DNA of 64,000 bases from Mycolicibacterium cosmeticum. GTDB taxonomy: Bacteria > Actinomycetota > Actinomycetes > Mycobacteriales > Mycobacteriaceae. Positions 20,801-28,697 of this stretch are shown in pieces. Each line of letters opens with the position of its first letter. The first letter of the stretch is position 1. Under the pieces are notes generated by a model. It saw nothing but the letters and a program-made list of their open reading frames with translations, searched no databases and had not been told where the DNA came from. Location of the stretch: the NCBI RefSeq assembly GCF_000613185.1, contig NZ_CCBB010000003.1, positions 1,116,001-1,180,000 of the forward strand, read 5' to 3'. The translations under genes and the position numbers were made by a program.

Positions 20801-20852
20801 ACGCATACGAAACCGCCCGGACTCCTGTGAGTCCGGGCGGTTTCGTATGCGT
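20801..20852. terminator. Bidirectional terminator between rshA and the bL37 gene
   Basis: A perfect 24-bp stem (20801-20824 against 20829-20852) closes the tetraloop CTGT. It lies between two convergent genes, 18 bases after rshA and 6 bases after the bL37 stop. From either strand the stem carries GAAACC/GGTTTC near its middle; no T-tract is present. Confidence 0.85.
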
Positions 20853-20858
20853 ATCTGC

Positions 20859-20951
20859 TCAGCGCACAGACTTCGAGCCGGCGTTGGGCCGCTTGCCGTG
20901 GTTGGCCTTGCTGTGCTTCCGATCGCGCTTCTTGCGGCCTCGCTTGGCCAT
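20859..20951 (-). CDS. Ribosomal protein bL37, 30 residues
   Basis: Minus-strand ATG 20951 has AGAAGG 7 bases upstream. The 30-residue product begins MAKRGRKKRDRKHSKANHG, is extremely basic, and continues KRPNA then GSKSVR before TGA. The first 24 residues match my memory of bL37, the mycobacterium-specific 50S protein found in the structure of the M. smegmatis ribosome, where the protein is 24 residues long. Here it is 6 residues longer. The gene is too short for ordinary ORF calling. It converges on rshA across a shared terminator. Confidence 0.85.
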   Translation of the reverse strand: MAKRGRKKRDRKHSKANHGKRPNAGSKSVR

Positions 20952-20971
20952 GGCTTTACCTTCTTTCCAGA

Positions 20972-20999
20972 TTGACTACCGTCGACGCTTGCCTAGATT
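20972..20999 (+). promoter_or_regulatory. Putative SigA promoter for the biotin-domain protein and pdtaS
   Basis: TTGACT (20972-20977), 16-base spacer, TAGATT (20994-20999). The start point would be near 21006, about 85 bases before the ATG at 21090. It lies just upstream of the divergent bL37 gene. The match is good for this GC-rich genome but untested. Confidence 0.45.
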
Positions 21000-21089
21000 G
21001 TCTCACGGCGCAGGCGGTGCTCTGTCCACCGCATGGTGTGGTTCGATAGAACCCTCAACAGCAGTGCTCGCCGGAGGAGTGGGGTGAAG

Positions 21090-21305
21090 ATGGCCGAGGA
21101 TGTGCGCGCCGAAATCGTGGCCAGTGTGCTCGAGGTCGTCGTGAAGAAGGGCGATCAGATCGGCGAAGGCGACACCCTGGTGCTGCTGGAGTCGATGAAG
21201 ATGGAAATCCCGGTGCTGGCCGAGGTCGCGGGCACCGTCACCGAGGTCAGTGTGGCCGTCGGCGACGTCATACAGGCCGGCGACCTCATCGCAGTCATCA
21301 GCTAG
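21090..21305 (+). CDS. Biotinylated/lipoyl-like carrier protein (TB7.3, Rv3221c)
   Basis: 71 residues from ATG 21090, with GGAGGAG at 21073-21079; a longer in-frame ORF from 21033 lacks support. It is a single biotinyl-attachment domain with the ESMKMEIPV motif, Lys37 being the modified residue. The beta-hairpin pair VLEVVVKKGDQIGEGDTLVLL and its C-terminal mirror complete the fold. A partner carboxylase is not encoded here, so its role as a carrier or as a free biotinylated protein is open. The next gene, pdtaS, starts 6 bases downstream and is cotranscribed. Confidence 0.92.
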   Translation: MAEDVRAEIVASVLEVVVKKGDQIGEGDTLVLLESMKMEIPVLAEVAGTVTEVSVAVGDVIQAGDLIAVIS

Positions 21306-21311
21306 CGGCTC

Positions 21312-22820
21312 ATGTCGACCCTCGGCGATCTGCTTGCCGAGCACACCGTTCTGCCCGGCAACGCCGTCGACCATCTGCACGCGGTGGTCGGGGAGTGGCA
21401 ACTGCTCGCGGACCTGTCCTTCGCCGACTACCTGATGTGGGTGCGCCGCGACGACGGGACACTGGTGTGCGTCGCACAGGTGCGGCCCAACACCGCACCC
21501 ACCGTGCTGCTGGCCGACGCGGTCGGCACCGTGCAGGACGGCCCGGCCATGCCGGTGGTGGTCGGCGCGTTCAACTCGGGGGTCATCGGCCGGGAGAGCG
21601 ACGCCGGCCAGACCGACGCCCACGACGGCAACTGGCTGAACGTGGAGGCGGTCCCGGTGCGCCACCGCGGCCAGGTGGTTGCGGTGCTGACGCACCAGAC
21701 GGCGCTGGCCGACCGACGCAAGACCAGCCCGCTGGAACGGGCCTACCTGGACTGTGCGCGGGATCTGCTGCGGATGCTCAACGAGGGCACCTTCCCCAAT
21801 GTCGGCGATGCCGCGATGTCGCGGTCGAGCCCCCGGGTCGGTGACGGGTTCATCCGCCTCGACGTCAACGGGGACGTGACGTTCGCCAGTCCCAACGCGC
21901 TGTCGGCGTATCACCGGATGGGCCTCAACGCCGAGCTGGAGGGCCACAATCTGATCGCGATCACCCGCCCCCTGATGACCGACCCGTTCGAGGCCCAGGA
22001 ACTGGCCAAGCATGTCCGGATCTCGGTGGCCGGTGGGGCCAGCACCCGGATGGAACTCGATGCCGGTGGCGCGGCGGTGCTGCTGCGCACCATCCCGCTG
22101 CTGACCGGGGGCGAGGCGGCCGGGGCGGCCGTGCTGATCCGCGATGTCACCGAGATCAAGCGCCGCGACCGGGCGCTGCTGTCCAAGGACGCCACCATCC
22201 GCGAGATCCACCACCGGGTGAAGAACAACCTGCAGACGGTGGCCGCGCTGCTGCGGTTACAGGCCCGCCGCACCAACAACGCCGAGGGCCGCGAGGCGCT
22301 CAACGAGTCGGTGCGCCGGGTGGCCTCCATTGCGCTGGTGCACGACGCGCTGTCGATGTCGGTGGACGAAGAGGTCAACCTCGACGAGGTGGTGGACCGC
22401 ATCGTGCCGATCATGAACGACGTCGCGTCCGTCGACAGTCCCATCCGGATCACCCGGGAAGGCGACCTGGGCGTGCTGGATGCGGACCGGGCGACCGCGT
22501 TGATCATGGTGATCACCGAGTTGGTCCAGAACGCGCTGGAGCACGCCTTCGACGGTCAGGCGCCGGGCGCCGTCACGATCCGTGCGGAGCGGTCCTCGCG
22601 GTGGCTGGACGTCGTCGTGCACGACGACGGCAAGGGCCTGCCGGAGGGCTTCAGCCTGGAGAAGTCGGACCGGTTGGGGCTGCAGATCGTCCGCACCCTG
22701 GTGTCGGCGGAACTGGACGGTTCGCTGGGCATGCACGATGTCGCCACCGGCGGCACCGACGTGGTGCTGCGGGTACCGATCGGGCGGCGCAGCAGATTCA
22801 CCCTTGACAGCAAACTGTAA
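21312..22820 (+). CDS. pdtaS: Sensor histidine kinase PdtaS
   Basis: 502 residues from ATG 21312. A GAF-like sensor (about 1-150) and a PAS domain (about 175-285) precede a HisKA_2 dimerisation domain with EIHHRVKNNLQTVAALLRLQ (His300/His301) and an HATPase domain with N-box ELVQNALEHAF and G-box DDGKGLPEGF. It is cytosolic, with no membrane segments. The M. tuberculosis orthologue phosphorylates the antiterminator-type regulator PdtaR, which binds RNA through an ANTAR domain, and is linked to c-di-GMP, copper and nitric oxide sensing. PdtaR is encoded elsewhere. It is convergent with whiB1 across a palindromic terminator. Confidence 0.93.
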   Translation: MSTLGDLLAEHTVLPGNAVDHLHAVVGEWQLLADLSFADYLMWVRRDDGTLVCVAQVRPNTAPTVLLADAVGTVQDGPAMPVVVGAFNSGVIGRESDAGQTDAHDGNWLNVEAVPVRHRGQVVAVLTHQTALADRRKTSPLERAYLDCARDLLRMLNEGTFPNVGDAAMSRSSPRVGDGFIRLDVNGDVTFASPNALSAYHRMGLNAELEGHNLIAITRPLMTDPFEAQELAKHVRISVAGGASTRMELDAGGAAVLLRTIPLLTGGEAAGAAVLIRDVTEIKRRDRALLSKDATIREIHHRVKNNLQTVAALLRLQARRTNNAEGREALNESVRRVASIALVHDALSMSVDEEVNLDEVVDRIVPIMNDVASVDSPIRITREGDLGVLDADRATALIMVITELVQNALEHAFDGQAPGAVTIRAERSSRWLDVVVHDDGKGLPEGFSLEKSDRLGLQIVRTLVSAELDGSLGMHDVATGGTDVVLRVPIGRRSRFTLDSKL

Positions 22821-22843
22821 GCAAACTGTGCCCTGAAAAGCAG

Positions 22844-22873
22844 TGCGGCTCCGCCGAATTCGGCGGAGCCGCA
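22844..22873. terminator. Bidirectional terminator between pdtaS and whiB1
   Basis: A 30-base perfect palindrome with a GAATTC centre: the left arm TGCGGCTCCGCCGAA (22844-22858) pairs fully with 22859-22873. It lies 23 bases after the pdtaS stop and 19 bases beyond the whiB1 stop on the other strand, which suits termination of both. Confidence 0.8.
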
Positions 22874-22892
22874 AGACGTGCGGGCGCGACGA

Positions 22893-23147
22893 TCAGACGC
22901 CGCTGCGCGCCTTCGTGCGAGCGTTGCGACGCTTGAGCGCGCGGCGCTCGTCCTCGCTCATGCCGCCCCACACACCCGCGTCCTGGCCCGACTCCAGCGC
23001 CCACGACAGGCACTCGGTGGTCACCGGGCAGCGGTTGCAGACCAGCTTCGCGTCAGCAATCTGCGCGATAGCCGGGCCGCTGTTCCCCACGGGGAAGAAC
23101 AGTTCCGGATCCTCGTCGCGACAGACCGCCTTGTGGCGCCAATCCAT
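22893..23147 (-). CDS. whiB1: Iron-sulfur regulator WhiB1
   Basis: 84 residues from ATG 23147, with AAGGAG 9-10 bases upstream. The four cluster-binding Cys are at 9, 37, 40 and 46, followed by the GVWGG turn and a basic C-terminal tail RRALKRRNARTKAR. WhiB1 holds a [4Fe-4S] cluster that reacts with nitric oxide; it binds the C-terminal domain of SigA and is essential in M. tuberculosis. Expression there is controlled by the cAMP receptor protein Rv3676, and a matching upstream site is visible here. Confidence 0.97.
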   Translation of the reverse strand: MDWRHKAVCRDEDPELFFPVGNSGPAIAQIADAKLVCNRCPVTTECLSWALESGQDAGVWGGMSEDERRALKRRNARTKARSGV

Positions 23148-23266
23148 GAGTCCAACTCCTTACCGTTTGCGCGCGAAAGCGCACGAGCTTTTTTCTTCGG
23201 CTGTTAACGCGTGCACATGAAATGTTTCTGCACTGTTGCATCCGATGCTTTCACAGGCTGAACAGA

Positions 23267-23304
23267 TGTCAATAGCGGCGCGTTAACTCGTGGGCAATGT
23301 CACT
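23267..23304 (-). promoter_or_regulatory. whiB1 promoter -35 element and CRP site
   Basis: On the minus strand TTGACA (positions 23272-23267) could be a -35; the -10 region is poor. Upstream, AGTGACATTGCCCACG (23304-23289) fits the CRP pattern TGTGA-N6-TCACA at 7 of 10 positions. If transcription starts about 31 bases beyond the -35, the site is centred near -60, like the known CRP activation site of M. tuberculosis whiB1. The surrounding gap 23148-23395 is AT-rich for this genome. Confidence 0.5.
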
Positions 23305-23395
23305 ACCCGGGCGGGTTACCTAACCCCTTACCCGTTTGTACTACACTCAACTCACTTGCGCTCAAAATTTTTTGAGGCTTCTCTAAAATCCCTGT

Positions 23396-24343
23396 TCAGA
23401 GCGTTTTCGGCGCGGGTGCGACGACCGCCAGAGCGTCCGGCACGGACGTGAACGTCATCGATTCGCGCTTTCCGATGTAATCGCCGTCGATCTGGCAGTC
23501 CACCGGTGTGTCACTGGTCACTCGCAGCCACGGCAGGTCGTCCTCGCGGATCAAATGGCGGGCCTTGATATCCGGTTTGGCCGACACCATGCGCCGCACC
23601 AGACCGAGGTTGGACCAGACGTTCATGCTCGTGGTCGCGAACACACCGAGCCCGGTGTCGAAGGTGGTGGTGGGGTTCGTCCAGACCGGTCGGGTGTTGG
23701 CGTAGGTCCACGGGCTGGAGTTGGACACGAAGGCGAAATGCACTCCGGTCACCGGTTCGCGGTCGGGCAGTTGCAGCGTCAACGTCGGTTCCTTGCGGGC
23801 GCTGGCGAGTACCTCGCGGATCGCCACCCGGATGTAGCGCGACGGGGTGACCTTGCGGCCCTTGGCGCGCTGGGCTTCCACCGCGGCCACCACGGCACCG
23901 TCGACGCCCATCCCGGCGGTGAACACCCCCCAGCGTTCGCCGCAGTCCATCAGCCCGATACGCCGCCATGGGGCACCGCCACGGTGCGCGCTGAGCAGGT
24001 CGACGAGTTGGTTGGTGGCCTCGATCGGATCCGGGCTGATGCCCAGGGACCGGGCGAACACGTTCGCCGACCCGCCCGGGACCACACCGACCGCCGGCGA
24101 CTGCGGTCCGCGGTGCCGCAGGATCCCGTTGACCACCTCGTTCACGGTGCCGTCGCCGCCGTGCACGATCACGACGTCGATGCCCGTCGCGGCGGCCTCC
24201 TCGCCGATTTCGATGGCGTGCCCGCGGTGGTTGGTGTGCACGACGGTCAGATCGGTTCGGCTCTCCAGGGCGTGGGCCAACAGGTCACGGCCCGCCGCGG
24301 TGGTCGACGTAGCGTTCGGGTTCACGATCAGCACGGCACGCAC
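23396..24343 (-). CDS. Diacylglycerol/lipid kinase-family protein (Rv3218-like)
   Basis: 315 residues from GTG 24343. It has the DAGK catalytic fold: VNPNATSTTAAGR at the N-terminus, GGDGTVNEVVNG at residues 62-73 and VVPGGSANVFARSLG around 88-102, which binds ATP phosphates. A C-terminal beta-sandwich with QIDGDYIGKRESMTF completes the fold. Family members phosphorylate diacylglycerol, sphingosine or related lipid alcohols; the substrate is not known. A hairpin CTCAAAA/TTTTGAG at 23361-23376 just beyond its stop, followed by AT-rich sequence, may end the transcript before the whiB1 promoter. Confidence 0.88.
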   Translation of the reverse strand: MRAVLIVNPNATSTTAAGRDLLAHALESRTDLTVVHTNHRGHAIEIGEEAAATGIDVVIVHGGDGTVNEVVNGILRHRGPQSPAVGVVPGGSANVFARSLGISPDPIEATNQLVDLLSAHRGGAPWRRIGLMDCGERWGVFTAGMGVDGAVVAAVEAQRAKGRKVTPSRYIRVAIREVLASARKEPTLTLQLPDREPVTGVHFAFVSNSSPWTYANTRPVWTNPTTTFDTGLGVFATTSMNVWSNLGLVRRMVSAKPDIKARHLIREDDLPWLRVTSDTPVDCQIDGDYIGKRESMTFTSVPDALAVVAPAPKTL

Positions 24344-24368
24344 GGGGTACGAGCCTAGCCCGATCCGG

Positions 24369-25256
24369 TTACGCGCCGGCCTCGCTGCGCAGCACGCGCA
24401 ACACGTTCTCGATCAAGGGTGAGGGGCGCTCCGCGCGGTGCGCGGCCACCAGATCGACCCCCACGGTTTCCGGTGTCAGCGGCAGGTAGTGCACCCCGGC
24501 GAGGTCCAGCGCCGCGGTCGGGGCGGGCACGATCGCCACACCCAGCCCGGCGGCCACCAGGGTCACCAGGGTCGAGGTCTCCATCACCTCGTGCCGGACC
24601 CGCGGGACGAAGCCGGCATCGGCGCAGACGGCGAACACGATGCTGCTCATCACCGAACGGCCTTGGCCCACATGGGTGATGAAGTCCGCATCGCGCAGCT
24701 GGTCGACGGTCAGTGACCCCTGCCCGGCCAGCGGGTGCCGCGACGGCAGCGCCACCAGCAGGCGGTCACGCCGGATGGTCTCGGTGACGACGTCGTCCTG
24801 CTGGACCGGCGGGCGCAGCAGTGCCAGGTCGATATCCCCGGCGGCCAGGGCGGCCAATTGGGCGGGCGCCAACATCTCACCGCGGACCCGCACCTCGATA
24901 CCGGGCAGGGATTCACCGAGCGCCCGCACCAGCCGGGGCAGCAGCGAGTAGGTGGCCGAGCCGACGCAGCCGATGGCCAGCTGGCCCTCGGTGCCGGCCT
25001 CGATCCGGCGGGCCTGACGGCCGGCGTCGTCGACCGCGTCGAGGATCTGCACCGCCCGGGTCAGGTAGGCCCGGCCGGCGGGCGTGAGCTCGACGCTGCG
25101 GGTGGTGCGGGTCAGTAGGGTGACGCCGAGCTCGGTCTCCAGCTGGCGGATCTGCTGGGACAGCGGCGGCTGTGCGATGTGCAGGCTGTCGGCGGCGCGG
25201 CCGAAGTGCAGGTGTTCGGCGACGGCGCGGAAGTACCGGAGGTGGCGCAGCTCCAT
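24369..25256 (-). CDS. LysR-type regulator of the pcaFDIJ genes
   Basis: 295 residues from ATG 25256. The N-terminal winged helix-turn-helix is typical (LRHLRYFRAVAEHLHFGRAADSLHIAQPPLSQQIRQLE), followed by a two-lobed effector-binding domain (about 90-295). It belongs to the BenM/CatM-like branch by overall feel, where effectors are aromatic-pathway metabolites such as cis,cis-muconate or beta-ketoadipate. It is divergent from pcaF with 77 bases between starts, the usual arrangement for a regulator and its target. Its effector here is not known; beta-ketoadipate or its enol-lactone is a reasonable guess. Confidence 0.88.
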   Translation of the reverse strand: MELRHLRYFRAVAEHLHFGRAADSLHIAQPPLSQQIRQLETELGVTLLTRTTRSVELTPAGRAYLTRAVQILDAVDDAGRQARRIEAGTEGQLAIGCVGSATYSLLPRLVRALGESLPGIEVRVRGEMLAPAQLAALAAGDIDLALLRPPVQQDDVVTETIRRDRLLVALPSRHPLAGQGSLTVDQLRDADFITHVGQGRSVMSSIVFAVCADAGFVPRVRHEVMETSTLVTLVAAGLGVAIVPAPTAALDLAGVHYLPLTPETVGVDLVAAHRAERPSPLIENVLRVLRSEAGA

Positions 25257-25306
25257 TATTGAAACTTTACAGCTATCAATATGCGCTAAATAAGTATTTC
25301 AGAATA
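25257..25306. promoter_or_regulatory. LysR operator region between the LysR gene and pcaF
   Basis: The 77-base divergent gap is strikingly AT-rich. It contains the inverted repeat TATTGA (25257-25262) and TCAATA (25276-25281) with a 13-base spacer, then TATT-TCAG-AATA at 25295-25306. This two-site layout fits recognition and activation sites of LysR regulators. No confident -10/-35 pair was chosen. Confidence 0.5.
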
Positions 25307-25333
25307 TGACTGCGGCGACCTAGCGTCGAGAGC

Positions 25334-26527
25334 ATGGACGTCGTGATCTGCAACCCGGTCCGTACGCCGGTCGGCCGGATGGGCGGTGCGCTGGCCGCCC
25401 TGACCGCCGCCGACCTGGCCACCGCGACCCTGCGCGAGCTGGTGCGGCGGACCGGCCTCGGCGAGGGCGATATCGACGACGTCATCCTCGGCAACGGTTA
25501 CGCCAACGGCGAGGCGCCGGCCATCGGCCGGATCGCCGCGCTCGACGCCGGCCTGGGCACGGCGGTGCCCGGCCTGCAGATCGACCGCCGCTGCGGATCG
25601 GGCCTGCAGGCGGTGCTCTACGCCGCCGGCCAGGTTGCGACGGGGGCAGGCCGGGTCATCGTGGCAGGCGGTGCCGAGTCGATGTCCAATGTCGAGCATT
25701 ACGCCCTCGGCTTGCGTACCGGGGTGCGCCAGGGCGGCGTGGTCCTGGCCGACCGGCTGGATCGGGCCCGCGAAACCGCCGGCGGCGCTTCCCATCCGGT
25801 TCCCGGCGGGATGATCGAGACCGCGGAGAACCTGCGCCGCGAATACGGCATCACCCGCGCCGAGCAGGATGAGCTGGCCGTCCGCTCACATCAGCGGGCC
25901 GTCGCCGCGCACGAATCAGGTTTGTTCGCCGAGGAACTCGTGCCGATCGAGGTTGCCGGCACCGTCGTCGATCGCGATGAGCATCCCCGGGCGGGCATCA
26001 CCGTCGACAAGCTCGCCACCCTGCGCCCGATGCGGGCCAGGGTCGACGACGCGGCCACCGTCACCGCGGGCAATGCCTCCGGCCAGAACGACGGCGCGGC
26101 GATGTGCGTGGTGACCACCCGCGCCGACGCCGAAAAGCATGGCCTGACACCGATTTTGGCGCTGCGCTCCTGGGCGGTCACCGGCTGCGACCCGGCGACC
26201 ATGGGTCTGGGGCCGGTGGCCGCCACCGCGGCCGCGCTGGACCGCGGCGGTCTCACCCTGGACGACATGGACCTGATCGAGCTCAACGAGGCCTTCGCCG
26301 CCCAGGTGCTCGCCGTGCTGGCCGAATGGAAGCTCGATGCCCTCGACGAGCGGCTCAATCCGTTGGGCTCGGGGATATCGCTCGGACATCCGATCGGCGC
26401 GACCGGTGCCCGCATCCTGGTCACCGCGGCTCACGAGGCGCGCCGCCGCAATGCGCGGTACGTGCTGGAGACCATGTGCATCGGCGGGGGACAGGGCTTG
26501 GCCGCGGTGTTCGAGGTGCTCCCGTGA
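25334..26527 (+). CDS. pcaF: Beta-ketoadipyl-CoA thiolase PcaF
   Basis: 397 residues from ATG 25334. Thiolase fold with the acylated Cys87 in RRCGSG, the catalytic His in GHPIGATGAR near residue 354 and the second Cys in CIGGGQG near residue 384. Together with the downstream pcaD, pcaI and pcaJ this makes it the last step of the beta-ketoadipate pathway, splitting 3-oxoadipyl-CoA into succinyl-CoA and acetyl-CoA. The sequence alone would allow a general acetyl-CoA acetyltransferase; the operon decides. It overlaps pcaD by 4 bases (GTGA). Confidence 0.9.
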   Translation: MDVVICNPVRTPVGRMGGALAALTAADLATATLRELVRRTGLGEGDIDDVILGNGYANGEAPAIGRIAALDAGLGTAVPGLQIDRRCGSGLQAVLYAAGQVATGAGRVIVAGGAESMSNVEHYALGLRTGVRQGGVVLADRLDRARETAGGASHPVPGGMIETAENLRREYGITRAEQDELAVRSHQRAVAAHESGLFAEELVPIEVAGTVVDRDEHPRAGITVDKLATLRPMRARVDDAATVTAGNASGQNDGAAMCVVTTRADAEKHGLTPILALRSWAVTGCDPATMGLGPVAATAAALDRGGLTLDDMDLIELNEAFAAQVLAVLAEWKLDALDERLNPLGSGISLGHPIGATGARILVTAAHEARRRNARYVLETMCIGGGQGLAAVFEVLP

Positions 26528-27276
26528 GCGCCGTCGACGTGCACGCGGTGGTGACCGGATCCGGGCCGGCGGTGGTGCTGTCCAACTCGCTGGGCTCCGA
26601 CCACCGGATGTGGGACGCCCAATTGGCCGATCTGGAACGCCATTTCACCGTGGTGCGGTATGACACCCGGGGGCACGGGCAGTCGCCGGTGCCGGCCGGG
26701 CCGTACTCGATCGACGACCTGACCGATGATCTGGTCGCCCTGCTGGACCGATTGCAGATCGAGCGGGCCCACGTGGTGGGACTGTCGCTCGGCGGGATGA
26801 CCGCGATGCGGCTGGCGGCGCGCAATCCCGACCGCGTCGACCGCATGGTCCTGCTGTGCACCGCGGCGCAGCTGCCGCCGGCGCAGACCTGGAACGACCG
26901 GGCCGCCACTGTTCGGGCCGGCGGTGCCGCCGCGGTCGCGTCCGCCGTGGTGGCGCGCTGGTTCAGCAGCGGCTATACCGGCAACCGGGCGTATTGGGAG
27001 GCGATGGTGGCCGGCACGCCCGCCGAGGGATACGCCGGGTGCTGCGAGGTGATCGCGAAACTCGATCTGCGCGCGCAGCTTCCGTCGATCTCGGCACCGG
27101 TGCTGGCCATCGCCGGCAGCGACGACCCGTCGACCCCGCCCGCCACGTTGGCCGGCATCACCGATGCGGTGCCCGGAGCCCGCCTGCTGGTGGTCGACCG
27201 GGCCGCGCACCTGGCCAACGCCGAACAGCCCGGCGTCATCACCCCTGCCATCATCGAGCACCTGGAGCAGTCATGA
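26524..27276 (+). CDS. pcaD: 3-oxoadipate enol-lactonase PcaD
   Basis: 250 residues from GTG 26524, inside the pcaF stop overlap. Alpha/beta-hydrolase fold: nucleophile Ser88 in GLSLGG, acidic residue in the GSDDPSTP region and catalytic His in AAHLANAEQ near the C-terminus; the oxyanion region reads [12 protein letters not shown], typical of PcaD. It hydrolyses beta-ketoadipate enol-lactone to beta-ketoadipate. It is a stand-alone enzyme here, not the PcaD-PcaC fusion (PcaL) found in some actinobacteria; PcaC is a separate gene at 37.0 kb. Confidence 0.91.
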   Translation: MSAVDVHAVVTGSGPAVVLSNSLGSDHRMWDAQLADLERHFTVVRYDTRGHGQSPVPAGPYSIDDLTDDLVALLDRLQIERAHVVGLSLGGMTAMRLAARNPDRVDRMVLLCTAAQLPPAQTWNDRAATVRAGGAAAVASAVVARWFSSGYTGNRAYWEAMVAGTPAEGYAGCCEVIAKLDLRAQLPSISAPVLAIAGSDDPSTPPATLAGITDAVPGARLLVVDRAAHLANAEQPGVITPAIIEHLEQS

Positions 27277-28049
27277 CACTGAACAAGGTCGTCGGATCGG
27301 CCGCCGACGCGGTGGCCGATATCCCACACGGCGCCAGTCTGGCCGTCGGCGGATTCGGATTGGCCGGCATCCCTTGGTATCTCATCGATGCGCTGTTGCA
27401 GCAGGGGGCCGGGGACCTGACCATCGTCAGCAACAACTGCGGGGTGGACGGTGCGGGCCTGGGCCTGCTGCTCGAGGCCCATCGCATCAGCCGGGTGATC
27501 GCGTCCTATGTCGGGGAGAACAAGGAGTTCGCCCGGCAGTACCTGGCCGGCGAACTGACGGTAGAGCTCACCCCGCAGGGCACGCTGGCCGAGCGGATGC
27601 GGGCCGGCGGCAGCGGTATCGGCGCGTTCTTCACCCCCACCGGGGTGGGCACCCTGGTGGCCGACGGTGGTCTGCCGTGGCGCTACCACACCGACGGATC
27701 CGTCGCGCTGGCATCGCCGGCCAAGGAGGTCCGCACCTTCGGCGGCAAGGAGATGGTGCTCGAGGAGTCCATCGTCACCGACTACGCACTGGTCCGTGCG
27801 GCCGTCGTCGACCGGGCCGGCAACTGCAAGTTCCACGCCGCCGCACGCAATTTCAACCCGCCCGCGGCGATGTCGGGGCGCATCACCGTGGTCGAGGCCG
27901 AACGCGTCGTCGAGGTGGGGGACCTGCATCCCGACGAGATCCATCTGCCCGGCATCTTCGTGCAGCGCGTGGTCGAACTGACCCCGGAACAGGCCGCGCA
28001 CAAGGAGATCGAGAAGCGCACCATCCGCACCCGAGGAGCCGACCGATGA
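27273..28049 (+). CDS. pcaI: 3-oxoadipate CoA-transferase subunit A
   Basis: 258 residues from ATG 27273 (ATGA overlap with pcaD). Family I CoA-transferase alpha subunit: [22 protein letters not shown] at the N-terminus holds the CoA-binding Gly-rich segment, and [13 protein letters not shown] follows near residue 113. With PcaJ it moves CoA from succinyl-CoA to beta-ketoadipate. By sequence it is close to succinyl-CoA:3-ketoacid transferases (ScoA); the pca context favours beta-ketoadipate. It overlaps pcaJ by 4 bases. Confidence 0.9.
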   Translation: MTLNKVVGSAADAVADIPHGASLAVGGFGLAGIPWYLIDALLQQGAGDLTIVSNNCGVDGAGLGLLLEAHRISRVIASYVGENKEFARQYLAGELTVELTPQGTLAERMRAGGSGIGAFFTPTGVGTLVADGGLPWRYHTDGSVALASPAKEVRTFGGKEMVLEESIVTDYALVRAAVVDRAGNCKFHAAARNFNPPAAMSGRITVVEAERVVEVGDLHPDEIHLPGIFVQRVVELTPEQAAHKEIEKRTIRTRGADR

Positions 28050-28693
28050 GCTGGGACCGCGATCAGATGGCCGCCCGCGCCGCCCGTGAACTGCGCGATG
28101 GTGACTACGTCAACCTCGGCATCGGGCTGCCCACGCTGATTCCCGACCACTTGCCCGAAGGCTCGGAGGTCACCCTGCACGCCGAGAACGGCATCCTGGG
28201 TGTCGGACCGTTCCCGTACGACGACGAGGTGGACCCCGACCTGATCAACGCCGGTAAGCAGACGGTGTCCGTGGTGCCGGGGGCTTCGTTTTTCGACTCC
28301 GCGACCAGCTTCGCGATGATCCGCGGCGGCCATGTCGACGTCGCGGTGCTCGGCGGCATGCAGGTCGCGGCCAATGGCGATCTGGCCAACTGGATGGTGC
28401 CCGGGTCGATGGTCAAGGGCATGGGTGGCGCGATGGATCTGGTCAGCGGGGCGGGACGGGTCATCGTGCTGATGGATCATGTCGCCAAATCGGGTGCACC
28501 AAAGCTGGTTTCGTCGTGTGACCTGCCGCTGACGGGTAAGGGCGTGGTGAGCCGGGTGATCACCGACCTCGGGGTGTTCGACGTGACCGGCGACGGATTC
28601 GCGGTGGTCGAACTCGCCCCCGGTGTGTCCTTCGACGATATCGTCGCCAAGACCGGTGCCCCGGTGTTCGACGCCCGCATCGCCGTCGCTTAG
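28046..28693 (+). CDS. pcaJ: 3-oxoadipate CoA-transferase subunit B
   Basis: 215 residues from ATG 28046. Beta subunit of a family I CoA-transferase, with the catalytic Glu47 in [10 protein letters not shown] and the conserved [14 protein letters not shown] and [16 protein letters not shown] segments. It forms the active enzyme with PcaI. It is the last gene of the pcaFDIJ operon and converges on the HNH gene with a 4-base gap and no clear terminator. Confidence 0.91.
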   Translation: MSWDRDQMAARAARELRDGDYVNLGIGLPTLIPDHLPEGSEVTLHAENGILGVGPFPYDDEVDPDLINAGKQTVSVVPGASFFDSATSFAMIRGGHVDVAVLGGMQVAANGDLANWMVPGSMVKGMGGAMDLVSGAGRVIVLMDHVAKSGAPKLVSSCDLPLTGKGVVSRVITDLGVFDVTGDGFAVVELAPGVSFDDIVAKTGAPVFDARIAVA

Positions 28694-28697
28694 CGCG

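Noticed and set aside
22844..22873. 30-base palindrome as a regulatory operator
   Set aside because: It lies between two convergent gene ends, where a bidirectional terminator is the simpler reading.
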